From positions 1 to 64,000 of the forward strand of contig DFGY01000043.1 in NCBI GenBank assembly GCA_002372505.1: a stretch of 64,000 nt of DNA. Reading direction: 5' to 3'. The stretch comes from Firmicutes bacterium UBA3738. Its GTDB lineage: Bacteria; Bacillota; Clostridia; Peptostreptococcales; Anaerovoracaceae. The position numbers and the translations under genes were made by a program. Positions 45,503-53,897 of the stretch are shown in pieces. Positions within the stretch are counted from its first letter, which is position 1. Each line of letters opens with the position of its first letter. The notes below the pieces were generated by a model. It did not search any database and was not told the DNA's origin. It saw only the letters and a list, made by a program, of their open reading frames with translations.

Positions 45503-46567
45503 ATGCCGAATTTAGACATTCACGCATCGAAAGAATATACCATGATGGTGGAGCCGGGAATAATGGACAGGCTGGGTGAGCTGGTCCTGAGAGTTGCAAA
45601 CCCGAAAAAGGTGTGCCTCGTTTCCGACACAAACGTGAGCGAGCTCTTCGCGGAGAAGGCCACCCGCTCTCTCCAGAAGGAAGGCTTTGACGTCAACGTG
45701 CTCATACTTGCCCCGGGAGAAGGGACCAAGTCCATGAGCAGCCTTAACAGAATTCTGGAATTTCTGGCTGAGCACGAATACACCAGGAGCGACATTTTAG
45801 TCGCCTTGGGCGGCGGCGTAATCGGAGACCTGACAGGCTTTGCCGCCGCGACGTACCTGAGGGGAATACCTTTCATTCAGGTTCCGACTACACTTCTCGC
45901 TGCAGTGGATGCCAGCATTGGCGGTAAGACGGCAATAAACTTAAAGGCCGGGAAAAACCTGGCCGGAGCATTCTGGCAGCCGTCCCTGGTCTTGTTCGAC
46001 GTGGACACAGTGCTGGAGCTGCCGGAAGAGCAGTTTAAAGACGGCATATCGGAGATAATAAAGAGCGCCGTAATAGGCGACGCGAAGCTCTTTGACTATC
46101 TGCAGACAGTTGAGAATCCGAAGATCATAGACTTTACCATGGAGTGCGTTATGGGCGCGGTAAAGGTGAAGAGGGATCTGGTAGCCAAGGATGAACGCGA
46201 CACGGGAATGCGTAAGCTTCTTAACTTTGGCCACACTATGGGTCACGCCATAGAGCTGGTCAGCGACTACAAGATTTCCCACGGAAGAGCCGTTGCCATA
46301 GGCATGCTGGCCTGCGCCAAGGCCGCAGACAAAATGGGCTGGTCCAACAGGGACTGCGCCATTCCCATATGGCAGGTAATAGATAAGTACGGAATTGACG
46401 CCAAGTGTCCCTTCGACCCACACCAGCTGGCAGCTGCGGCTCTCAACGACAAGAAGCGCAGCGGCGATAATATTTCCATCGTAATTCCTTTGGAAATCGG
46501 CATGGGGGCCATAATGGACATACCGGTTCACGAGCTGGAAGAATTCTTCAGGGCCGGGCTGGAATAA
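45503..46567 (+). CDS. aroB: 3-dehydroquinate synthase
   Basis: A 354-residue enzyme that cyclises DAHP to 3-dehydroquinate with NAD+ and a divalent metal. Conserved blocks: ALGGGVIGDLTGFAAATYLRGIPFIQVPTTLLAAVDASIGGKTAIN, with the Lys, and the metal His in LNFGHTMGHAIE and ISHGRAVAIGM. Its stop overlaps the aroA start. No 3-dehydroquinate dehydratase (aroD/aroQ) is seen in the window, so that step must be encoded elsewhere. Confidence 0.96.
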   Translation: MPNLDIHASKEYTMMVEPGIMDRLGELVLRVANPKKVCLVSDTNVSELFAEKATRSLQKEGFDVNVLILAPGEGTKSMSSLNRILEFLAEHEYTRSDILVALGGGVIGDLTGFAAATYLRGIPFIQVPTTLLAAVDASIGGKTAINLKAGKNLAGAFWQPSLVLFDVDTVLELPEEQFKDGISEIIKSAVIGDAKLFDYLQTVENPKIIDFTMECVMGAVKVKRDLVAKDERDTGMRKLLNFGHTMGHAIELVSDYKISHGRAVAIGMLACAKAADKMGWSNRDCAIPIWQVIDKYGIDAKCPFDPHQLAAAALNDKKRSGDNISIVIPLEIGMGAIMDIPVHELEEFFRAGLE

Positions 46568-47856
46568 TGGATATTACTATTAAGCCGGGCCTTCTCAAAG
46601 GTGAAATCTCAGCGCCCGAATCAAAGTCCCACGCTCACAGACTTATGATTGCCGCCGCCCTGGCCGGGGCGGCGGGCCGGTCTTTTGGTGTGAGCATCGG
46701 AGAAAAGTCGGAGGACCTTCAGGCTACGGAAAGATGTCTTGGGGCTCTTGTAAGTGACGGCATCGTGGCGGAAGAAGCGACATCGGCCGCGAAAAATCTT
46801 TTAGACACGGCACGCATGCCCCGGCTTTACTGCGGGGAGAGCGGATCCACTTTGCGGTTCCTTTTACCCCTCTCAGTCTGCTACAGAAGAGGCGCCGTTT
46901 TTTACGGAGAAGGGAAGCTGCCGGAAAGACCTCTTGCTCCCTTGGATGAAGAAATGGCTCGCCACGGAGTCGTGTTTGAAAGAAATCAGCAGGGCTTGCC
47001 GGAAATCTGTCGAACCGGCCTTGAAGAGGGTCTTACGGAAATGAAGGGCGGAGACTTCAGACTTCCCGGCAATGTGAGCTCCCAGTATGTAACGGGACTC
47101 CTCATGGCTCTGCCATTGATAAAAGAAGACAGCAAAATAATTCTCACTTCAAAACTTCAGTCACGGGCTTACGTAGACATTACCTTAAAAGTTCTGGCGG
47201 ACTTTGGAATAGACGTGAAGGTTGCCGGCGAAAAGGACATGCCGGTTTATGAAATAAAAGGCGGACAGAAATATATTTTGCCAGGGGAACAAACTGGACC
47301 TGACGGAACGCTCAGCCCGGAGGGTGACTGGTCCAACGCAGCCTTCTGGCTGGTGGCAGGGGCTCTTGGCTCGGACATTTCCGTCACAGGTTTAAGAAGC
47401 GACTCTCCCCAAGGGGACAAGAATATAACCGAGCTCATTGAGCTATTTAAAAGCGAGGCCAATTCCACACGCATCATCGACGTTTCCGAGGTGCCGGATT
47501 TGGTACCCATTCTTTGCGTTCTCGCATCCTTAACTCCCGGAGATACAGAAATTACAGGTGGCGAAAGACTGAGAATAAAAGAGAGCGACCGCATTAAAAC
47601 CACTGTGGCCATGCTTTCCGCCCTGGGAGCTGACATCAAAGAGCGGTCGGCGGGAATGTTTATTCGCGGAAAGGATAGCCTCGAAGGCGGCACCGTAGAC
47701 GGCGCCGGAGACCACCGCATAGTAATGGCAGCCGCCATTGCAGCCACTCGCTGTGATGACGAAGTCACAATTATCGGAGCGGAGGCAGTAAATAAATCCT
47801 ACCCCTCATTCTTTGAAAAATATGAACAGCTAGGCGGACGCCGGGAAGTAAAATAA
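46567..47856 (+). CDS. aroA: 5-enolpyruvylshikimate-3-phosphate synthase
   Basis: A 429-residue EPSP synthase, joining shikimate-3-phosphate and PEP. Seen: SKSHAHRLMIAAALAG (PEP/S3P-binding Lys), CGESGSTLRFLLPL, GNVSSQYVTGLLMALPL and GGERLRIKESDRI. The usual glyphosate-site region near residue 90 reads GESGSTLRF rather than GNAGTAMR, so it is closer to class II-like or divergent forms, but resistance cannot be judged by eye. It ends the first aro block; a methyltransferase gene follows after a gap. Confidence 0.95.
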   Translation: MDITIKPGLLKGEISAPESKSHAHRLMIAAALAGAAGRSFGVSIGEKSEDLQATERCLGALVSDGIVAEEATSAAKNLLDTARMPRLYCGESGSTLRFLLPLSVCYRRGAVFYGEGKLPERPLAPLDEEMARHGVVFERNQQGLPEICRTGLEEGLTEMKGGDFRLPGNVSSQYVTGLLMALPLIKEDSKIILTSKLQSRAYVDITLKVLADFGIDVKVAGEKDMPVYEIKGGQKYILPGEQTGPDGTLSPEGDWSNAAFWLVAGALGSDISVTGLRSDSPQGDKNITELIELFKSEANSTRIIDVSEVPDLVPILCVLASLTPGDTEITGGERLRIKESDRIKTTVAMLSALGADIKERSAGMFIRGKDSLEGGTVDGAGDHRIVMAAAIAATRCDDEVTIIGAEAVNKSYPSFFEKYEQLGGRREVK

Positions 47857-47858
47857 AA

Positions 47859-47872
47859 AAGTACCGGTACTT
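47859..47872. promoter_or_regulatory. 14-bp perfect palindrome downstream of aroA
   Basis: AAGTACCGGTACTT, directly after the aroA stop and before the methyltransferase promoter. AGTACCGGTA also occurs near 1660. Possible operator. Confidence 0.4.
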
Positions 47873-47890
47873 GAACAGTGGGGAAAAAGG

Positions 47891-47923
47891 ATGTATATTA
47901 TATGTGAGTTAGCCAACGCTAAC
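47891..47923 (+). promoter_or_regulatory. GTTAGC-N4-GCTAAC candidate metal-regulator operator
   Basis: GTTAGC (47908-47913), CAAC, GCTAAC (47918-47923) lies just after a TATATTATAT run that could be a -10. The shape recalls DtxR/MntR-family operators found near iron genes in anaerobes. Identification is by resemblance only. Confidence 0.4.
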
Positions 47924-47972
47924 CAAACGTCGCTTAATTACGATGAGATGAAGTTAAGAAAGGAAAAATGAA

Positions 47973-48800
47973 ATGGGAAACAAAATAAGAATAGAAAAGA
48001 ACACAGTATCCGAAACCTTGGTGTTGCCTCTTAACGCGAGGGCGCACTGCTCCAGAAAGTATCCGGATGTATTTCCGGATAAGGCCGCAGAAGAGTTAAT
48101 AGAAAAGGTCGAGTACGACTTCGCATCTCTTAATTACAAAGAGTTCGTCATGATTACCTGGGCCTTCAGAAACAAAATGTTAATCGAGCGTGCAGCGAAT
48201 TACCTGAAGGACCACCCTAGGGCAACAATCGTAAATCTAGGGTGCGGAGTGGATATGAGCTTTCAGGCTATAGATAACGGTAGATGCAAATTCATAAATC
48301 TTGATTTGCCGGAGGTAATCAAGGATAGGGAAGAGCTGATTGCTCCGGCGGAAAGAGAGAAGAATGTAGCCGCGGACGCTTTTGATCTTAGCTGGATAAG
48401 CGAAATAGAGACGCCTATAGAAGACGGAGTGTATATAATTAGCGGCGGCGTATTAATGTTCTTTGAAGAGGAAAAGGTGCGTCAGCTCCTTACAGGTTTA
48501 GCTGAAAAGCTGCCGGGAGGAGGAATAAGCTTTGACGGAGAAAGCAGCAGCGCAGTAAAGCGTTCCAACAAAATAGTTGAGAAGACCGGCAACGAAGAGG
48601 CCAGAGTCCGCTTCGCCGTAAACGATGTGCAGGAAACCTTCGGAAACTGGTCGGAAAAATTCGCACAGATAAACTGTTTCGACAAGCTTCCCGATGAAAT
48701 CGCAAAAGCAAAATCCATTCCCTTCGGTGCCCGCAAAATGCTGAAAATGGGATGCAATATGGGGATGATAAAAATCGTAGAGATAATTTTTGGAGTATAG
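47973..48800 (+). CDS. class I SAM-dependent methyltransferase (leucine carboxyl methyltransferase-like)
   Basis: A 275-residue protein with the LCMT-type layout: RAHCSRKYPDVFPDKAAEELIEKVEYDF, an N-terminal substrate cap, then the SAM motif TIVNLGCGVDMSFQAID, LDLPEVIKDRE and GGVLMFFEEEKVRQLL. The natural substrate of bacterial members is unknown. It has its own likely promoter and a palindromic operator, so it is not a simple member of the aro operon in which it lies. The Met-rich end (KMGCNMGMIKIVEIIFGV) is typical of the group. Confidence 0.8.
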   Translation: MGNKIRIEKNTVSETLVLPLNARAHCSRKYPDVFPDKAAEELIEKVEYDFASLNYKEFVMITWAFRNKMLIERAANYLKDHPRATIVNLGCGVDMSFQAIDNGRCKFINLDLPEVIKDREELIAPAEREKNVAADAFDLSWISEIETPIEDGVYIISGGVLMFFEEEKVRQLLTGLAEKLPGGGISFDGESSSAVKRSNKIVEKTGNEEARVRFAVNDVQETFGNWSEKFAQINCFDKLPDEIAKAKSIPFGARKMLKMGCNMGMIKIVEIIFGV

Positions 48801-48862
48801 CTGTGCAAAAAGCAATATAAATTCGGAATTGCACTCCGAGCTTGTATAAAACGATTAATTCC

Positions 48863-48891
48863 TTGATAACACTAATTATGCTGATTATAAT
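48863..48891 (+). promoter_or_regulatory. promoter of the Fic module
   Basis: TTGATA (48863-48868), 17-nt spacer, TATAAT (48886-48891), ahead of the small gene and fic. Confidence 0.7.
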
Positions 48892-48933
48892 TAAATGAAA
48901 TAGAAACAAAGGAAGAACAATGAAGGAGTGAAG

Positions 48934-49365
48934 ATGTATTCAGATGACCGACTAACAACAGAAGCTGAACAGGCATACAAAGACATTTTTCTTAGTTTAA
49001 ATACTTGTCGCGCGTATGATGACTTCCCGGAAGATTATTGGGATGTAATTGTTGAGGATGATGAAGGAATTCCTCTGCCGGATGGAGATGTTGTTAGAAG
49101 AGCATATGTTATAATAACAACAAAACATAAAACCATGAATGCTCGTTCGTCAATTGAAACATATCTAATGATGCAACATCAATTGTTGGAGGATAATCAG
49201 AGTGCCTGTTTTTTGATAGAAACAAGAGCGGAGCAATCGCAAAATGTAATGTGGCGAGCAACGGTAGGTGGGACGAAGGTCTTCAATAGTAGAATAAGAA
49301 GGCTCAGTCCGGACCAGTTTTGTGCACTCGCAGCAGGTGAACAAAGGCCTGTGAGGAATAAGTAA
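48934..49365 (+). CDS. hypothetical protein coupled to Fic
   Basis: A 143-residue acidic protein I do not recognise. The sequence is globular, with no signal or membrane segment; a conspicuous part reads VIVEDDEGIPLPDGDVVRRAYVIITTKHKT. ATG 48934 follows AAGGAG at 5 nt; a GTG two codons earlier would cover that site. Its stop overlaps the Fic start (TAATG), so the two are translationally coupled and probably work together. Its base composition is more AT-rich than the neighbouring aro genes, hinting at transfer. It could be a regulator, target or chaperone of the Fic protein. Confidence 0.7.
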   Translation: MYSDDRLTTEAEQAYKDIFLSLNTCRAYDDFPEDYWDVIVEDDEGIPLPDGDVVRRAYVIITTKHKTMNARSSIETYLMMQHQLLEDNQSACFLIETRAEQSQNVMWRATVGGTKVFNSRIRRLSPDQFCALAAGEQRPVRNK

Positions 49366-50117
49366 TGACGCTGCTAGAAATATTAAGGGAACAAAAAGAA
49401 CATAAGATATCCGGACAGATATATGAACTGACCCAGATAGAAATGGCATTTAATTCGAACAAGATTGAAGGTTCGACGATTTCTTTACGTGATGCAGGTA
49501 TGCTCTATACAGATAATATCACTCCACATAATTCGAAATGGGACGAGGTAGTTGAAATGAAAAATCATTTTGAATTATTTGATTATATGCTCGATACTGC
49601 CCTTGAGTCCCTGAGCGAAGAAATGATAAAAGAGTATCACCGGCTTTTAAAGAAAGAAACTGAAGACGCTAATCTGTCTTGGTTTGCCATAGGGGATTAC
49701 AAGAAAGTTGAAAATGTTGTTGCAAACTCCTATACAACTTCACCGGACGAAACCCCTGGAGCCATGAAGTCGCTACTTAAGAGCTATGGAAAAGAGTGTA
49801 AATCTTTTGAGGATATAGTTGATTTTCACGTGAAGTTTGAAATGATACACCCATTCCAGGATGGGAATGGTCGGGTTGGTAGGATGATAATGTTCAAAGA
49901 GTGTCTTAGGAGTAAAATAACCCCGATTGTTGTATTGGACAGGCAGAAAAGATCATACATGAACGGTATATCCGACTATTTTGCTAATCCGAAGAAACTA
50001 CTTCGCACAATGAAGAAATTTCAAAATCAGTATAGCGAACAAGTCGAACGTTTGGCTATTCCGGTAAGTAAATTCCATAATAGTGCAGCGCTTGATGATG
50101 AAGCAAATACTGATTAA
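49365..50117 (+). CDS. Fic-domain protein with N-terminal inhibitory motif
   Basis: A 250-residue Fic protein. Fic enzymes transfer AMP or related groups to target proteins. The core HPFQDGNGRVGR (162-173) is fully canonical, so catalysis is likely. SNKIEG (31-36) matches the (S/T)xxxE(G/N) inhibitory helix, placing it among Fic proteins carrying their own N-terminal inhibitor. The C-terminus has a short winged-helix-like region. It overlaps the unknown 143-residue gene and ends just before aroC. Its AT-rich composition suggests insertion into the aro locus. Confidence 0.9.
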   Translation: MTLLEILREQKEHKISGQIYELTQIEMAFNSNKIEGSTISLRDAGMLYTDNITPHNSKWDEVVEMKNHFELFDYMLDTALESLSEEMIKEYHRLLKKETEDANLSWFAIGDYKKVENVVANSYTTSPDETPGAMKSLLKSYGKECKSFEDIVDFHVKFEMIHPFQDGNGRVGRMIMFKECLRSKITPIVVLDRQKRSYMNGISDYFANPKKLLRTMKKFQNQYSEQVERLAIPVSKFHNSAALDDEANTD

Positions 50118-50144
50118 GGTCGGCGCAAAGGGTATACAGAACAT

Positions 50145-51230
50145 ATGAACAAGAAAGAAACAATCAGTTCAACATTTGGAAGAAATATTAAGGTGACTAT
50201 CTTCGGGGGATCCCACGAGGAGAAAATCGGTTGCATCATAGAAGGTCTGCCGGAAGGCGCGAAAAATTTTGACGGGGAAAGGCTGCAGCAATTCCTCGAT
50301 CTTCGCGCGCCGGGAAACAGTCCCTTTGCAACGAAGAGAAAGGAACCGGACAAGTTCGAAGTTGAAAGTGAAGACCCGCTGACTTTAATTATCAGAAACA
50401 CAAACCAGAGATCCGGTGACTATAAAAAGCTGACGGACATTCCCAGGCCGGGGCATGCGGACTTCACTGCGCGGATTCGCTACGGCGATGATATAAACAT
50501 GGCCGGCGGAGGACCCTTTTCCGGAAGAATGACGGCGCCACTTTGCATAGCCGGAGGCATAGCTCTTCAGGCTCTTGAAAAAGAGGGCATCAAAATCGGT
50601 GCCCACCTTCTGCAGGTCGGAGAAGTGCAGGATAGGATGTTCAACCCTATGGCGCCGGAGATAGAGAATCTTGGTAATAGTGTTGATAAAAATCTTGCAG
50701 TAATAGATGCAGATTGTGAAGAGGCTATGGCCTCTGCAATTCTCGCTGCCAAGGACGAAGGAGATTCCCTGGGAGGAATCGTCGAAGTTGCGGCAACAGG
50801 CATTCCCCCGGGCATTGGGGGAGCCATGTACGACGGCCTTGAAAGCATTCTCGCACCAATATATTTCGGCATTCCCGCAGTGAAGGGAATAGAGTTTGGA
50901 TTGGGATTTGAATCTACAAAAATAAAAGGGTCGAAAAATAACGATTCTTTTGATATAATGCACGGGAACATTATTACTAAAACAAATCATGCAGGAGGAA
51001 TCCTGGGAGGAGTTACGACAGGCATGCCCCTCATTGCGAGAGTGGCATTTAAGCCCACACCATCAATCGCCAAAGAGCAGCAGTCCGTAAACTTAAGGAC
51101 AATGGAAAGAGAGCCCCTGACCATTACGGGCAGGCATGACCCTTGTGTAGCTGTCAGGGCTGTGCCGGTGGTAGTGGCGGCGACGGCAATAGGCCTCCTT
51201 GATGCATGGCAGGAGAGGATCCAAAGATAA
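50145..51230 (+). CDS. aroC: chorismate synthase
   Basis: A 361-residue FMN-dependent enzyme that makes chorismate from EPSP. Seen: FGGSHEEKIGCIIEGLP at the N-terminus (the catalytic-region His), RPGHADFTARIRYG and GGRMTAP-type block GGGPFSGRMTAPLCIAGG, and RHDPCVAVRAVPVVVA at the end. The stop overlaps the chorismate mutase start by one base. It resumes the aro block after the methyltransferase-Fic insertion. Confidence 0.96.
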   Translation: MNKKETISSTFGRNIKVTIFGGSHEEKIGCIIEGLPEGAKNFDGERLQQFLDLRAPGNSPFATKRKEPDKFEVESEDPLTLIIRNTNQRSGDYKKLTDIPRPGHADFTARIRYGDDINMAGGGPFSGRMTAPLCIAGGIALQALEKEGIKIGAHLLQVGEVQDRMFNPMAPEIENLGNSVDKNLAVIDADCEEAMASAILAAKDEGDSLGGIVEVAATGIPPGIGGAMYDGLESILAPIYFGIPAVKGIEFGLGFESTKIKGSKNNDSFDIMHGNIITKTNHAGGILGGVTTGMPLIARVAFKPTPSIAKEQQSVNLRTMEREPLTITGRHDPCVAVRAVPVVVAATAIGLLDAWQERIQR

Positions 51231-51502
51231 TGGAATTAAAGTGGATTAGAAAAAATATTGACTATCTTGACCGCCAGATTGCGGAAAAGCTGGCGCAGAG
51301 AATGGATCTTATGACCAAGGTTGCCGAAAGCAAGGCGAGCACGGGAACAGACATAACGGATCCGGGCAGAGAGCAGGAAGTCCTGGAAAATGTAGCTCGA
51401 GTTGCAGGCGTAGACCATGAAGAGTACGTATGCGATATTTATAAAACAATTATGGAAGTGAGTAAGGCATATCAGGACAAGCTGATTAACGAAGGAAAAT
51501 AG
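51230..51502 (+). CDS. chorismate mutase (AroQ type)
   Basis: A 90-residue helical chorismate mutase converting chorismate to prephenate. The first helix reads IRKNIDYLDRQIAEKLAQRMDLMTKVAESKA, with the Arg/Lys pattern of AroQ, and a later helix has YKTIMEVSKAYQDKL. I chose ATG 51230, coupled to the aroC stop; an upstream ATG at 51206 has no ribosome site. It is a monofunctional domain. A prephenate dehydratase is not in the window. Confidence 0.85.
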   Translation: MELKWIRKNIDYLDRQIAEKLAQRMDLMTKVAESKASTGTDITDPGREQEVLENVARVAGVDHEEYVCDIYKTIMEVSKAYQDKLINEGK

Positions 51503-51513
51503 GAGTGCCGTAA

Positions 51514-52800
51514 ATGTTCGGTCTGCTTGGAGAAAAGCTGGGACACAGCTACTCTAAATTAATACATGAAAAATTAGGATATTCATATGATTTAATCGAA
51601 AGGGCGCCGGAGGAGCTTGCGGCCTTTCTTTTAGCTGGGAAATTTGAAGGACTCAATGTAACGATTCCCTACAAGAAGACGGTCATGGAATACTGCCACC
51701 AGATCTCAGACCTGGCAAAGAAAATCGGAGCAGTAAACACCATCTACAAAGAAGGCAGTTGTTTAATTGGCACCAACACAGATTACGAAGGATTGCGCTA
51801 CGCTCTCGACCGCGCAGATATCAGCCTGACCGGAAAAAAGGTGCTGATACTCGGCGGCACAGGCGGCACCGGCAGCATGGCAAGCATCCTGTCAGCCGAC
51901 GAAGGAGCCGGCGAAATCCTGATCGCAACAAGAGGTGACAAGGGGACGGTTCTCCCGTCATCTTTTTCCAATATTCGGCAAAAGATGACGGGAGAACCGT
52001 CCCCCTGTCATCTTTCTTATGATGAGCTGCCGGGGGATGTGGAGATTATTATTAACGCGACGCCGGTGGGGACTTATCCGGAGATATATAAGAGTCCTGT
52101 GGAGCTGGCGGGCTTTGGGTGTCTGGGAGGCGTAGTGGATTTAATTTATAATCCTCTCAGGACGGAGCTGCTTATGCAGGCCGAGGAATTGGGGATTAAT
52201 TATAGCAACGGGCTTCCTATGCTGGTAAGGCAGGCGACTGAGGCGGCAGGGTATTTCCATCCGAAAAAAAAGGACGAGTATCTGAGCAGGACGGAGGAGA
52301 TTCTTTCTGGCCTGGAGAGCAGCATAGAGAATATTGTTCTAATCGGCATGCCCGGATCGGGCAAGACCAGCATCGGTAAGAGACTGGCCAAGGAGCTCGG
52401 AAGAGAGTTCGTGGATACGGATCGGGCTGCACGGGAATTGGCAGGCAAAAGCCCGGCGGAAATAATCAAGGAATCCGGGGAGCAGGCCTTCCGGGATATT
52501 GAAAGTGAAGCCGTAAGAATGGTGGCCAAGGAGCATTCTACTGTCATTGCCACCGGCGGCGGCACACCGCTTCGCCCGGAAAACATAAGAGCCTTAAAGC
52601 AGAACGGAAGAGTGTTCTTCCTGGACAGAGACCCGGATAAGCTTTCCACATTTAACCGCCCCCTTTCCCAGAATGGCGGCGTATACAAGCTGTACGACCA
52701 ACGCTACGAGGTTTACAAAGCTGCATGTGATGAGCTAATAAAAAATAACGGGGAAGATTTCACCCCGTCATTTGAGAAAATTCTTAAGCATTATAAATAA
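51514..52800 (+). CDS. aroE-aroK: shikimate dehydrogenase-shikimate kinase fusion (AroE-AroK)
   Basis: A 428-residue bifunctional protein. AroE is about 1-260: SKLIHEKLGYSYDL, NVTIPYKK with the catalytic Lys, NTDYEGL, the GGTGGTGS nucleotide loop and INATPVGTYP. AroK is about 270-428: P-loop GMPGSGKTS, FVDTDRAARELAGKSPAEIIKESGEQAFRDIE, TGGGTPLR and the lid RPLSQ. Residues 141-166 are encoded by an in-frame family-B repeat just after the ILIATR strand where NADPH is normally bound. The frame is open throughout, so the enzyme may still work. Confidence 0.93.
   Translation: MFGLLGEKLGHSYSKLIHEKLGYSYDLIERAPEELAAFLLAGKFEGLNVTIPYKKTVMEYCHQISDLAKKIGAVNTIYKEGSCLIGTNTDYEGLRYALDRADISLTGKKVLILGGTGGTGSMASILSADEGAGEILIATRGDKGTVLPSSFSNIRQKMTGEPSPCHLSYDELPGDVEIIINATPVGTYPEIYKSPVELAGFGCLGGVVDLIYNPLRTELLMQAEELGINYSNGLPMLVRQATEAAGYFHPKKKDEYLSRTEEILSGLESSIENIVLIGMPGSGKTSIGKRLAKELGREFVDTDRAARELAGKSPAEIIKESGEQAFRDIESEAVRMVAKEHSTVIATGGGTPLRPENIRALKQNGRVFFLDRDPDKLSTFNRPLSQNGGVYKLYDQRYEVYKAACDELIKNNGEDFTPSFEKILKHYK
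51935..52011. repeat. family-B REPIN inside aroE
   Basis: GTGACAAGGGGACGGTTC... (left) and ...GAACCGTCCCCCTGTCAT (right) form an imperfect palindrome with the same core AAAAGATGAC found in the copies at 22609 and 62424. It adds 26 codons with no stop. Confidence 0.9.
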
Positions 52801-52805
52801 ATTTG

Positions 52806-53303
52806 CTACTCAACGCAGAGATCTGCAGTATCTGCGCCGATGGCCCGAAGCAGGTCGTCGGTTTTTATTTTTATCTGCATTCCCACCTTGCCGGCGCTGA
52901 TTACGATTTCATCAATTTCCTCGGCGGAAATGTCGAAGGCCGTAGGGAAGGGCTTTTTCATTCCTATTGGGGAGCAGCCACCTTTAATGTAGCCGGTGAT
53001 CTTTGTAATGTCCCGGGCGTGAATCATTTCGATTTTCTTTTCTCCGAAATGCTTTGCCGCCTTCTTCAGATCCAGCTCCTTTGCAACAGGAATGTCGCAT
53101 ACATAGTGCTGACCGCTGTGGCCCACTGTGACTAAGGTTTTAAAAACAATTTCCACAGGAAAGCCCACTTGCTCCGCCACGGATACCCCGTCGAGAAATC
53201 CATCCGGAGCCTCGTACTCAAAGAGCTCATAGGCGATTCCTTCACTGTCTAAAAATCTTGCCGCGTTTGTTTTTGCTATGTCTTTCTTATTCTTCTTTCC
53301 CAT
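52806..53303 (-). CDS. ybaK: Cys-tRNA(Pro) deacylase, YbaK/EbsC family
   Basis: A 165-residue editing-domain protein that hydrolyses Cys-tRNA(Pro) in trans. Seen: VFKTLVTVGHSGQHYVCDIPVAKELDLKKAAKHFGEKKIEM with the conserved Lys, and GYIKGGCSPIGMKKPFPTAFD with the GGxSPxG loop. ATG 53303 follows GGAAAGG at 7 nt and is preferred over one six codons upstream. It converges on aroE-aroK with a 5-bp gap. Confidence 0.93.
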   Translation of the reverse strand: MGKKNKKDIAKTNAARFLDSEGIAYELFEYEAPDGFLDGVSVAEQVGFPVEIVFKTLVTVGHSGQHYVCDIPVAKELDLKKAAKHFGEKKIEMIHARDITKITGYIKGGCSPIGMKKPFPTAFDISAEEIDEIVISAGKVGMQIKIKTDDLLRAIGADTADLCVE

Positions 53304-53322
53304 GACAATGCCTTTCCGCAAA

Positions 53323-53862
53323 CTATTTGCTCATGTCCATCCAGTCATCCTTTGTAATTGAGAACACCATGGTGTCCCGAATTTTTCCGTCGAAGGTTCT
53401 GTAGGCATCTCTGAGTCTGCCCTCGAATTTAAACCCCAGCTTTTCAATTACACGCAGGGAGCGCTTGTTATCCGGGGCCGTCTCTATGGAAAGGACCTGA
53501 AGCTCTTCTTCCTCAAAGGCATAGCGGACGACTTCCCGCGCAGCCTCTGTCATTATTCCCAGGCCCCAGTAATCTTCCGAAAGAGAGTAGCCCAGCTCCT
53601 TGGCTCTGATTTCCGGTCTGCGAGGATCCGGCTCGAAGCCAATGCTGCCGATGGCCTTGTCCTCACCCTTCATGGTGATCTTCCATGTGCGGTTGGGTAT
53701 GAAAAGCTTTTTTATACGGGTCTTGGATTCGGCTACGGATTCATGGGGTTTCCAGCCGGCGGCAGGGCCCACGTTGGGAGTCCTGGCGTATTCAAAAAGG
53801 TCTTTGGCGTCCTTCTTGCTCCACTTGTCCAGTATTAACCTTTCAGTTTCAATTCGCTTCAT
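53323..53862 (-). CDS. GNAT acetyltransferase (RimJ/RimL-like)
   Basis: A 179-residue GNAT-fold protein of the RimJ/RimL group, acetylating the N-termini of ribosomal proteins or small amines. It starts ETERLILDKWSKKDAKDLFEYA. The later ELGYSLSEDYWGLGIMTEAAREVVRYAFEE block holds the acetyl-CoA loop, followed by NKRSLRVIEKLGFKFEGRLRDAY. The target is unknown. Two near-copies of GCTTCATAGTNAAAT lie just at its start (53858-53892). Confidence 0.88.
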   Translation of the reverse strand: MKRIETERLILDKWSKKDAKDLFEYARTPNVGPAAGWKPHESVAESKTRIKKLFIPNRTWKITMKGEDKAIGSIGFEPDPRRPEIRAKELGYSLSEDYWGLGIMTEAAREVVRYAFEEEELQVLSIETAPDNKRSLRVIEKLGFKFEGRLRDAYRTFDGKIRDTMVFSITKDDWMDMSK

Positions 53863-53897
53863 AGTTAAATTGCTTCATAGTAAATTTGCTTAATAAT

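Noticed and set aside
49824..49839. parS-like TTTTCACGTGAAGT in the Fic gene
   Set aside because: Only 11 of 16 positions match the parS consensus and it lies in coding sequence.
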